From NCBI RefSeq assembly GCF_003945345.1, contig NZ_AP019308.1, positions 6,638,001 through 6,702,000 of the forward strand: a stretch of DNA of 64,000 bases, written 5' to 3'. Source of the stretch: Paenibacillus baekrokdamisoli (GTDB taxonomy: Bacteria > Bacillota > Bacilli > Paenibacillales > Paenibacillaceae). Below, in pieces: positions 45,675-53,592 of this stretch (its first letter is position 1; every line of letters begins with the position of its first letter). The notes under the pieces are model-generated. The model was given only the letters and a program-made list of their open reading frames with translations, searched no databases and was not told where the DNA came from. The translations under genes and the position numbers were made by a program.

Positions 45675-45717
45675 GGGACAAGCCAGAAGCAGTTATTCGC
45701 TGCCTCTGGCTTGTCCC
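45675..45717 (-). terminator. hairpin terminating the phytase-like gene
   Basis: A 13-bp perfect stem (GGGACAAGCCAGA and complement) plus an inner AGCAG/CTGC stem, 42 nt beyond the minus-strand stop. Confidence 0.75.
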
Positions 45718-45758
45718 CTGTTGTACCATAAAGAATTACCTCAGAACTTATCACAGAA

Positions 45759-47237
45759 TTACCACAAATCTTTTACTTCAATCACCCAAACCTGTGTTTG
45801 TTTATCATTAATCTTCAGGACGCCATTCGCATCATACTCGCCGACTCCGAAATCATTGTCGTTTGTAATAGCGATCGTGTTCTTATTCACAACAGTCAAG
45901 CCTTCAAACTTCTCGAATGGATAGTCAAGCTTCGTCAAATCAAGAACTAGCGATTTGGCTGCTGTGATGATTTTCTTTTCTTTTAATTGATCCAGAGAAG
46001 TTCCTTCAAGATTGCTGCTTAGATCTTGGTTAAGAATATTCGTTGCATGTGAAAGATCGATCTTGTACACGCGTTTGATTTGTGCTGCACTGCCTTCATT
46101 TTTATCGCGCTCGTCAACTAGCAATACATCCGTGGACAAGGCTTGAAGATCGGAGATAACGACATCTTTTTGAGCAACGTTAACGAATGTTTTAGCATCT
46201 TCGGCGGCGTATACATATTCGCCAACGATTTGTTTTGTGGCAAGATCCATTTTTAAAATACGCAGGTTGCGAGACGCTTCGCCCGTCGCTTTATCTGGCA
46301 CCGCCATTGGGCTTTGGATCGATGCATAGAGGAATTTACCGTCTGGGCTAATCGTTACGCCTTCAAAACCACGATTCGCAATACGTTTAGAATAGATCGC
46401 TGGGAGCGTATCAAAGATAGGCGTTTGTGCACCTTTAAGCTTCTCTTTGTCACCAGTAGGAACATAACGGCCGATCAGCGTGCCATCACGCTTAATTTGG
46501 ATAAGTGAAGGACGGTACTCATCGGACATCCAGAACGTATCATCGGATGGACTGTACGTAATTCCTTCTAGATCAAGGCCATCAGGATCTAGAGGAAGCA
46601 GCGTTTTACCTGTATTGTCGTAGGACTTCTCATCCGTGCTTACATTGCTGAGGCCGGTCGTGTTGCGGTTTTTGGAAACCACACCTGCTGCACCTACTGG
46701 TAGCAATATTTTATTCGTTTCGAGAACTTTGATTTGATCGCCATCCAGTTGGATTTTGTAAAAGCGAGGAACATAATCTTGTACCGGGAAGGTACGGTTT
46801 ACTGATTTATCGATGGTAATTTGTCCGTTAGGGCCACGGTCTGCAAGGGAATAGAATACGTTATCAGGATCGCCTGGTACGTGCACGAGTCCAGAGAAGC
46901 CGCCCTCTTTAAGGCCCGAGCCTAGATCAGGTGCAGTCGTCCATGTGTATTTGTTAGCAACGAATGGGTATTCCTTTATAGTGAGTGTTTTGCTGCTGTT
47001 ATCCCATGTCACCTTTTGGCCAAGCGCATCGCCGATTGCTTTAACGGGAACATATAAGCTGCCATTAATCGTGACAGGATCTTTGTCTAGTTTCACTTCA
47101 TTCGTGCCTGCAACGAGCTTCGCCTTTATAGCGAACGCTTTTAAAGCTACCTCTGCTGCTTGTGCAATCTGAGTGCTGAATGCAACTACGGATACAACAC
47201 CAAGGGCTGCAACCCACTTCTTGGAAACCAACTTCAT
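45759..47237 (-). CDS. secreted phytase-like esterase with stalk domain
   Basis: 492 residues from ATG 47237 (the ATG at 47243 is too close to GAGGAG). Signal peptide ends near IAQAAE. A copper-amine-oxidase-N-type stalk domain spans about 35-90 (INGSLYVPVKAIGD, VTWDNSSKTL). The rest is a beta-propeller-like protein of the phytase-like esterase (PF13449) kind: FYSLADRGPNG, DPDGLDLEGITYSPSDDTFWMSDEY, RGFEGVTISPDG, and LTVVNKNTIAITNDNDFG. It probably hydrolyses phosphate or organic esters outside the cell. It is monocistronic. Third stalk-domain protein in the window. Confidence 0.8.
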   Translation of the reverse strand: MKLVSKKWVAALGVVSVVAFSTQIAQAAEVALKAFAIKAKLVAGTNEVKLDKDPVTINGSLYVPVKAIGDALGQKVTWDNSSKTLTIKEYPFVANKYTWTTAPDLGSGLKEGGFSGLVHVPGDPDNVFYSLADRGPNGQITIDKSVNRTFPVQDYVPRFYKIQLDGDQIKVLETNKILLPVGAAGVVSKNRNTTGLSNVSTDEKSYDNTGKTLLPLDPDGLDLEGITYSPSDDTFWMSDEYRPSLIQIKRDGTLIGRYVPTGDKEKLKGAQTPIFDTLPAIYSKRIANRGFEGVTISPDGKFLYASIQSPMAVPDKATGEASRNLRILKMDLATKQIVGEYVYAAEDAKTFVNVAQKDVVISDLQALSTDVLLVDERDKNEGSAAQIKRVYKIDLSHATNILNQDLSSNLEGTSLDQLKEKKIITAAKSLVLDLTKLDYPFEKFEGLTVVNKNTIAITNDNDFGVGEYDANGVLKINDKQTQVWVIEVKDLW

Positions 47238-47481
47238 TATCATCTCTCCTCGATCACTATGTACAATCTTTGTCTTTTCATAGAATAGAAGAAGATTGTT
47301 AAGCGGAAATGATTAAATTATGAAAAATTTGTAAAATGGATTAGCTCGTGCTCTCGTATAGAAAAAAGCTATACCTGCATTGAACACTTTTATTAGACGC
47401 GTATGAATGAGAATGTTAAAATACGACCATAAAACACATTTAATCACTTGGAATTATCGGAAATAAGAGAGGGATGATAAA

Positions 47482-48819
47482 ATGACGACTCCACGAAAAA
47501 TCAGACTAGGGGCTATACTTAACGGTGCTGGAGGGAATATGGCGGCTTGGAGACACCCAGATGCTCCCGCCGATGCCAGTGTGAATTTTCCTTATTATAA
47601 GCACTTGGCGTTGAAAGCAGAGGAAGGCAAATTTGATTTTCTATTTGTTGCAGATGGTTTGTTTATCAATGAGAAGTCGATTCCTCACTTTCTGAATCGT
47701 TTTGAGCCGATTACTGTTCTGTCTGCGCTTGCAGCAGTCACTTCTAATATAGGGCTTGTAGGTACCTTGTCTACCTCCTATAGCGAGCCCTTCACAGTAG
47801 CCCGTCAATTCGGTTCAATTGATCAAATTAGCGGCGGCCGATCAGGCTGGAACGTAGTCACTTCGCCACTTGAGGGGACAGCCCTTAACTTTAGCAAAGC
47901 AGAGCATCCAGCACATCCCGTGCGTTATCGAATCGCTGATGAGTATTTGGACGTAGCCAAGGGCTTATGGGACTCATGGGAGGAAGATGCCTTCACGCGC
48001 AACAAAGAGACCGGTGAATATTTTGATCCTCAGAAGATGCATCGTTTGGATCATCAAGGGGAGTTCTTCTCTGTTCAAGGCCCGCTGAACGTCGGAAGAT
48101 CCAAGCAGGGGCAGCCGGTTATTTTCCAAGCGGGAGCCTCGGAGGATGGTAAGAACTTTGCAGCCAAGGTAGCAGATGCGATCTTCGCAAATGCTCCGAC
48201 TCTAGAAGAAGCGAAGCTGTATTACGCGGATGTCAAGAGACGGGTTAAAGAGCAAGGCCGCTCGCCGGAGGAGGTTCTCATCTTCCCTGGTATAGGTGCC
48301 TATATCGGAAGCACGGAAGAAGAGGCGGAGCGCATATATACGGAATCAACACAGCTGGTCAGCATTTCGGATGCACTTAACTATTTGGGACGCTTTTTTG
48401 AGCATCATGATTTCTCGCAATATCCACTGGATGAGCCATTCCCAGAGATTGGAGAACTCGGCAAAAACAGCTTCCGCAGCATGACGGACCGAATCAAGGA
48501 GGAAGCAAAGGAAAAAGGCTTCACTCTGCGTGAGGTAGCCCTGCGGGTTACAACACCGCGAAGTCCATTCACCGGTACACCTGAGAAAGTGGCTGATCTT
48601 CTCCAGCAATGGTTCGAGGAAGGCGGAGCGGACGGCTTTATCGTCGGAGGTGGGGTGCCTGGCGGATTCGAGACCTTCGTCGAGCAGGTCGTGCCGATTC
48701 TGCAGAAGCGTGGTCTGTATCGTGAAGAGTATGAGTCGGATACGCTGCGCGGCAACCTAGGTGTTCGGGTTCCGGAGAATAGATACGCCAAGGAGCGGGA
48801 AGCGGAGAAGATTGGTTAA
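47482..48819 (+). CDS. LLM-class flavin-dependent monooxygenase (NtaA/SnaA/DszA type)
   Basis: 445 residues, the normal length. Family features are FDFLFVADGL, NIGLVGTLSTSYSEP, FGSIDQISGGRSGWNVVTSP, PVIFQAGASEDG (FMN phosphate site region) and FIVGGGVPGGFE. These enzymes use reduced FMN from a separate reductase to oxidise sulfur compounds, chelators or other small molecules. No reductase or transporter is adjacent. AGAGAGGGATG precedes the ATG. The flanking long terminator indicates a monocistronic unit. Confidence 0.93.
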   Translation: MTTPRKIRLGAILNGAGGNMAAWRHPDAPADASVNFPYYKHLALKAEEGKFDFLFVADGLFINEKSIPHFLNRFEPITVLSALAAVTSNIGLVGTLSTSYSEPFTVARQFGSIDQISGGRSGWNVVTSPLEGTALNFSKAEHPAHPVRYRIADEYLDVAKGLWDSWEEDAFTRNKETGEYFDPQKMHRLDHQGEFFSVQGPLNVGRSKQGQPVIFQAGASEDGKNFAAKVADAIFANAPTLEEAKLYYADVKRRVKEQGRSPEEVLIFPGIGAYIGSTEEEAERIYTESTQLVSISDALNYLGRFFEHHDFSQYPLDEPFPEIGELGKNSFRSMTDRIKEEAKEKGFTLREVALRVTTPRSPFTGTPEKVADLLQQWFEEGGADGFIVGGGVPGGFETFVEQVVPILQKRGLYREEYESDTLRGNLGVRVPENRYAKEREAEKIG

Positions 48820-49122
48820 ATAATTGCTTGTATAGAAATTAGCAGCATTCACGCTATGCTATGCTGTATCATCTGAGCTGCACCCCTTAGCGTAGACATT
48901 GGTAAAACCCCCAGGGTAAACCGATGTCTACGCTAAGGGGTGAATTTTTATGGGGAGGAAAGTTCAACTGTTTAACCGTTATCCCGATACGCTGAAGCGG
49001 GAGGCGACACTAGAGCATGATGCTCTGGGAAGGGGTTCTTGAATATATCCATTCGGTGTACTGGCTAGAACTACGACAGGGGATTTTGGGGAGGGCATGG
49101 AAGATAAGCTTATTAATAATAT
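48820..49122. other. intergenic between convergent monooxygenase and orphan regulator genes
   Basis: About 300 bp holding the long terminator at 48881. No further coding sequence is seen. Confidence 0.6.
48881..48950 (+). terminator. long rho-independent terminator
   Basis: A 19-bp perfect stem (arms 48881-48899 and 48924-48942; core ACCCCTTAGCGTAGACAT) with a 24-nt loop and a downstream T-rich run. Confidence 0.85.
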
Positions 49123-49824
49123 TTACAAAACGAATTTATAACCGACGCCCCTTACTGTTTTGATATGTCTTGGCTCTTTGGGGTTCTTCTCGATTTTTCT
49201 TCGCAAATTTGTTATATGCACGTCAATAGAACGATCATTTACGAAATAATCAAATCCCCGCAATCCATTAATTAGATCTTCTCTCCGAAAAACTTTTTCT
49301 GGATTTCCGAATAATAACTTGATTAGTTCAAATTCCGAGAACGTAATCTCAGTCGCTTCCCCTTGAACGAATAAAATTCTTTTCTCTATATTAACGTCTA
49401 TGACACTTTTGGGAGCTTCACTATGATTCAATGCATGAACAGTTTTCATAGCAGGAGGAGCTTGCTTTAATCGGCGTAGTACGGCTAATATTCTGGCTTT
49501 CATCTCATGCATACTGAATGGTTTGCATAAATAATCGTCAGCGCCAACGGTGAAAGCTTTGATTTTTTCGCTAACCTTTGAGTTTGCTGAAATGATAATG
49601 ATCGGCACCGTGGTGATTTTGCGGAGAGTATTGCACAAGTCTGTTCCTTCAAAATCGGGAAGCTTCAAGTCAAGTAATATGAGCTCCGGTTCAAATTCGT
49701 TAAGAACAAGCACGCCCTCCTGTCCGTTGTGGGCCCGCAGAACTAGGAAGTTCTCCTCAGTAAGATACATGCGAATCATTTCACCGATAATATCGTCGTC
49801 CTCAATTAATAAAACCTTGTGCAT
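49123..49824 (-). CDS. orphan OmpR-family response regulator
   Basis: 233 residues. Receiver with EDDD, phosphoacceptor Asp in LLDLKLPD and Lys in CKPFSM. Trans_reg_C winged helix (TFSEFELIKLLFGNPEKVFRR, then DVHITNLRRKIE and TVRGVGYKF). No histidine kinase is adjacent. AT-rich upstream DNA separates it from the chemosensory cluster that starts on the other strand, so they share an intergenic region. Its signal and targets are unknown. Confidence 0.92.
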   Translation of the reverse strand: MHKVLLIEDDDIIGEMIRMYLTEENFLVLRAHNGQEGVLVLNEFEPELILLDLKLPDFEGTDLCNTLRKITTVPIIIISANSKVSEKIKAFTVGADDYLCKPFSMHEMKARILAVLRRLKQAPPAMKTVHALNHSEAPKSVIDVNIEKRILFVQGEATEITFSEFELIKLLFGNPEKVFRREDLINGLRGFDYFVNDRSIDVHITNLRRKIEKNPKEPRHIKTVRGVGYKFVL

Positions 49825-50149
49825 GAGTAATCCCCCAAATTATCTTTTCTGAACTGTTTTTTTGAAGTTCTAATGTAAGAAGGTATATTTGCATACTGCT
49901 CATTAATTGTATTATATTGTGTCGAAATTTGGAAAGGAATCTTTAAAACGCACTAACTTTCCATTGAGCTGCTAGACCTAATAATTTTAAGCGAAAATTA
50001 GTTATGTATTAATTTGATTGTTAAAAAACTAATAAATTCTCTGGAACAACACTAACATTTGTACAGTATGATTTCAGTAATAGGTAAAAAGTAATAGAAA
50101 TATTACATTTTTTTATGTTTGTACATTTCTAAAGGAGGGAATATTTTCA
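49825..50149. other. AT-rich divergent intergenic region
   Basis: About 325 bp, very AT-rich, between the orphan regulator and the chemotaxis-gene remnants. It probably contains promoters for both sides. No operator could be identified with confidence. Confidence 0.5.
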
Positions 50150-50323
50150 TTGCTAACATCTAATGAAAAAGTATGCGAACTATTGGAATGTACAATTGAT
50201 TCTGTTAAACAAGTGATGCATATACCAGTCACGATAGATGGGCGCTTGGAGTCGTTTGGTAGGCTAGGAGAGACCCTGTATGAAAAAGGCGGCATAGTAG
50301 ATGGCAAATATTTTGGTTGTTGA
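50150..50323 (+). pseudogene. truncated leftover ORF, possibly CheX/CheC-like
   Basis: TTG 50150 has AAAGGAGGGA 9 nt upstream and encodes 57 residues (CELLECTIDSVKQVM near the start, then a short Gly-rich end). The start resembles the helix that opens CheX/CheC phosphatases, but the remainder is missing. The identification is tentative. It overlaps a truncated cheY-like frame. Confidence 0.4.
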
Positions 50324-50411
50324 TGACGCAGCTTTTATGAGAATGATGTTAAAGGATATCCTTTCTAAAGGCGGTCATCATATTATTGGCGAAGCAGCCA
50401 GTGGTGATTAG
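50301..50411 (+). pseudogene. truncated CheY-like receiver
   Basis: ATG 50301 encodes NILVVDDAAFMRMML and GEAASGD, then a stop after 36 residues. This is the first beta-alpha-beta part of CheY (with the acidic DD pair); the phosphoacceptor Asp and the rest are absent. It is a remnant of a classical chemotaxis gene upstream of the chemosensory cluster. Confidence 0.75.
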
Positions 50412-50585
50412 GGCGAGTGACTCAGTGACTCTATGAAATTTTGTTTTCGTTAATAATGCTAACAATAATATTAGCGGCTTATTAGTGTGAATGTTGAAAG
50501 CCTTTTCAAAATATGCTGTACCTAGTATTTCGCTCCCATGTATATAGGGAAACCTAAGTAGAAACAAAAAAGGAGTCTAGTAAGC

Positions 50586-51011
50586 ATGGATGCACAGCAG
50601 TTTATAGAAGTAGGTTTGCATCACGAACGGTTTGCTGTTCCCATCCTGGGGATACAGGAAATTATCAGAATGCAGGCTATCGCCGAAATTCCCAACAGCC
50701 ATTCTGATCTAGAAGGAGTCATCAATCTTAGGGGGAAAATGGTTCCCGTCGTCAGTTTGTGCAAGACATTAGGCAAGCCATACACCGGACATAGCTCTTC
50801 CACGCGCATTGTGATTGTATGTCACGGAGAAGTCGCTGTGGGATTAGTAGTCGACAGGGTTTATCATGTTACAACCTTCTCGCGTATTCAGAATACGCCA
50901 GTCGGCAGTGACCGTGTGGATCAGAACCTGATAGCAGGTATAGGACATGCGGATGATCGGCTAGTCAGCATATTGACGATCGAAGCTGTGCTCGAACAGA
51001 GGGGGCTGTAA
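50586..51011 (+). CDS. cheW: CheW coupling protein
   Basis: 141 residues. QFIEVGLHHERFAVPILGIQEI at the start and EGVINLRGKMVPVVSL are the CheW signature, and the protein ends with an IGHADDRLVSIL segment. CheW links receptors to the CheA kinase in the array. AAAAAGGAG lies before the ATG. It is the first gene of the chemosensory cluster and ends 1 nt before cheA. Confidence 0.95.
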   Translation: MDAQQFIEVGLHHERFAVPILGIQEIIRMQAIAEIPNSHSDLEGVINLRGKMVPVVSLCKTLGKPYTGHSSSTRIVIVCHGEVAVGLVVDRVYHVTTFSRIQNTPVGSDRVDQNLIAGIGHADDRLVSILTIEAVLEQRGL

Positions 51012-51012
51012 C

Positions 51013-53592
51013 ATGGATAACATCACTTCGGCATACATGAGCATATACCTGGATGAATTAGAGGAACAACTGCAAATTTTGGATCAAATGCTGCTTGAAT
51101 TGGAACGGGTCAGCGAGCAAAATGCTCTGCCTGTGCTGCAAACTATTTTCAGAGCGGCACATACGCTTAAAGGCTCGTCTGCTGTAATGGGCTTCGAGCA
51201 AATTAAGGATTTGACCCATAAGGTGGAAAGCGTTTTTGATTTGCTTCGTAACAATCGTTTAGCGTTGGATGTTAATTTGGTCAATGTGCTGTTTCGCTGC
51301 GTTGATTATTTGAAAGTGCAAAGAGAGCTGTTTCTGCAGGGAGTGCATGTCGAGAAACCGATATATGAGCTGCTGGAGCTGCTTGAACCCTACATGAGCC
51401 CTTCGGAAAACGTTGCGATGAAGAGCAAAGAGAACGAAACGGGCATGAATGCCCCGCTGCAAGCTGGCGATTTGCTGATCGAGCTCTTCGAGGATCAAGA
51501 CATTCCTTCGTTTCTTACTGGCCTTAAAGAGAATGAGAAGCTCAGTATCGTGAATTTTTCCATGAAGGCAGATATCGAGATGCCCGCGGCAAGAGCATTG
51601 CTGCTTGTTGAACAATTAAAGATGAAGGGGAATTTCCATGATTTCCGTCCTTCAATTAGTGAAATGTTATCTGAGCAATGGCAGCCTTGCCCTATATATG
51701 GCTTGTTCTCAACAAGTGAAAACATGGAGAGCTATATTCAGGAATTGAAGGTAAGTTCCTACTTAAACCACATCTCGATTGTGCCTGTTAAACCTGAGTC
51801 CCTCACGGAGTCCAAGAAATTGATTCTACCGGAAGTATTTGTACCGGCTACTGAAAATAACGAAGCAGCCGAAATTTCCGGTAAGGAAAACAAAGGGAAT
51901 ATCAGCCAAACTGTACGTGTCGATGTCAGTCGTCTGGAGCATCTGATCAATCTCGTGGGGGAATTAATTATCGATCAGACGCGTCTGCATGAAGTGGGGA
52001 GACAACTCAGAAGCCGTTTTAAGGGCGAGAATGAAATCGGCTCGTTAGAGGATATCACCAACCATTTGGGTCGGGTGATCGGCGAGCTGCAGGAAGGTAT
52101 GATGAAAACTCGGATGCTTCCAATCGAACAGTTGTTCAATCGCTTCCCTCGCCTGATCCGCGATTTGGCGCAGCAGGCAGGCAAAGAAATTGAATTAACG
52201 ATCGAGGGGAAAGAAACGGAGCTGGACCGCACTCTGATCGAAGAAATCAGCGATCCGCTGATCCATATGCTGCGCAATGCTGCCGACCACGGGTTGGAGC
52301 CGCCGGAAGAAAGGGCGCGGATCGGGAAGCCAACCAAAGGTCAGATCGTGCTGAAAGCCACGCATCAAGAGAATGCAATCGTACTAACGATTGCAGATGA
52401 CGGTCGTGGGATCGACCCTGAGAGAAACAAGCGGAAGGCAATCGAGAAGGGCTTCCTGACTGAAGAGGAAGCAAATCGTCTATCACGCAAAGAGCTTATC
52501 TCGCTTATATTCCGTTCCGGGATGTCCACAGCCGAGCGGGTAACTGATTTGTCCGGTCGAGGAGTCGGCATGGATATTGTACGTGCGCATATCGAAAAGC
52601 TGAACGGGATTATTGATATTGATACCACATTAGGTCAAGGAACGATATTTACCATCAAGCTTCCATTAACGCTTGCCATCATTCGTTCCTTGTTGGTTGA
52701 AGTCGATAGCCGCACATACGCTTTACCGCTCGTCAATGTGATCGAAATTTCCAGACTGCATGAGGAGGATATTAAGACGCTCCAAGGGCGCGAGGTATGT
52801 ATGGTTAGAGGTGACATCGTCCCATTGGTCCGATTGAACCATATTCTTCGTGTCTCCAGTCAAGAACCGAGAGAGAGTCACGAAAAGAGCCGAATGTTCA
52901 TCGTAATCGTCGGTATGGCGGAGAAACGGGTCTGTCTTTTGGTCGATCATCCGATTGGTAATCAAGAAATCGTTATTAAAACACTGGGGAATTATGTGGG
53001 GCACGTACCCTTTATTGCCGGCTCGACCATCCTGGGGGATGGGGGTATTGCCCTTATTCTGGATGTTGGATCCATTATCCGAAATAGCGGGAGCGCCCGG
53101 ACTTTGGGTGATGGGAAGCAGCCCGGTTCTAAGGTTGTTAAGGATTTGAAGTTGGTGACCTTTGCGCTGGACTCGGAAACTTACGCACTGGATATCCATA
53201 AGGTCAAGGAGATCATTACGCCGACTCAGCTGACCCAAATGGTTTCTAGCGATCCCTTCTTATTGGGAATTATCAATCTTCGAGGCGCCTTGCTGCCTGT
53301 TTACGATCTCAGGCTCAGCCTTGGCATGGCGATGCAAGCGCAATCTCCGGAAAACCGTATCATGATTATCGAAGTCGGTAACAAGGATGTTGGGTTTTGG
53401 GTGGATCGGGTGACTCAAGTGCTGACAATCGGCGAAGATGCGATTGAACCCGTTCCGGAAGGAATGGAAGGCCGGCTGCGTCAAGCTGTCAATGGGATTT
53501 GCAAAGCGAATAATCAATTAATCACATTATTGGATGTGGAACGCTTGCTGCCGCAAGAAAGCGAGAATCAAGAGCAAAAGGCTGGCTTCTGA
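51013..53592 (+). CDS. cheA: CheA histidine kinase with two C-terminal CheW-like domains
   Basis: 859 residues. Hpt domain (about 1-110) with AAHTLKGSSA (phosphorylated His50). A P2-like regulator-binding region lies at about 150-270. Dimerisation (P3) follows at about 300-375. The ATPase domain (P4) carries LIHMLRNAADHG (N-box), DDGRGIDPE and GRGVGMDIV. The usual P5 (CheW-like) domain (about 545-690) is followed by a second CheW-like domain (about 710-850: LVTFALDSETYALDIHKVKEI, then IINLRGALLPVYD). Ordinary CheA proteins end after P5. The ATG of the next gene overlaps the stop by 1 nt. It would phosphorylate the receiver of the downstream protein. Confidence 0.95.
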   Translation: MDNITSAYMSIYLDELEEQLQILDQMLLELERVSEQNALPVLQTIFRAAHTLKGSSAVMGFEQIKDLTHKVESVFDLLRNNRLALDVNLVNVLFRCVDYLKVQRELFLQGVHVEKPIYELLELLEPYMSPSENVAMKSKENETGMNAPLQAGDLLIELFEDQDIPSFLTGLKENEKLSIVNFSMKADIEMPAARALLLVEQLKMKGNFHDFRPSISEMLSEQWQPCPIYGLFSTSENMESYIQELKVSSYLNHISIVPVKPESLTESKKLILPEVFVPATENNEAAEISGKENKGNISQTVRVDVSRLEHLINLVGELIIDQTRLHEVGRQLRSRFKGENEIGSLEDITNHLGRVIGELQEGMMKTRMLPIEQLFNRFPRLIRDLAQQAGKEIELTIEGKETELDRTLIEEISDPLIHMLRNAADHGLEPPEERARIGKPTKGQIVLKATHQENAIVLTIADDGRGIDPERNKRKAIEKGFLTEEEANRLSRKELISLIFRSGMSTAERVTDLSGRGVGMDIVRAHIEKLNGIIDIDTTLGQGTIFTIKLPLTLAIIRSLLVEVDSRTYALPLVNVIEISRLHEEDIKTLQGREVCMVRGDIVPLVRLNHILRVSSQEPRESHEKSRMFIVIVGMAEKRVCLLVDHPIGNQEIVIKTLGNYVGHVPFIAGSTILGDGGIALILDVGSIIRNSGSARTLGDGKQPGSKVVKDLKLVTFALDSETYALDIHKVKEIITPTQLTQMVSSDPFLLGIINLRGALLPVYDLRLSLGMAMQAQSPENRIMIIEVGNKDVGFWVDRVTQVLTIGEDAIEPVPEGMEGRLRQAVNGICKANNQLITLLDVERLLPQESENQEQKAGF

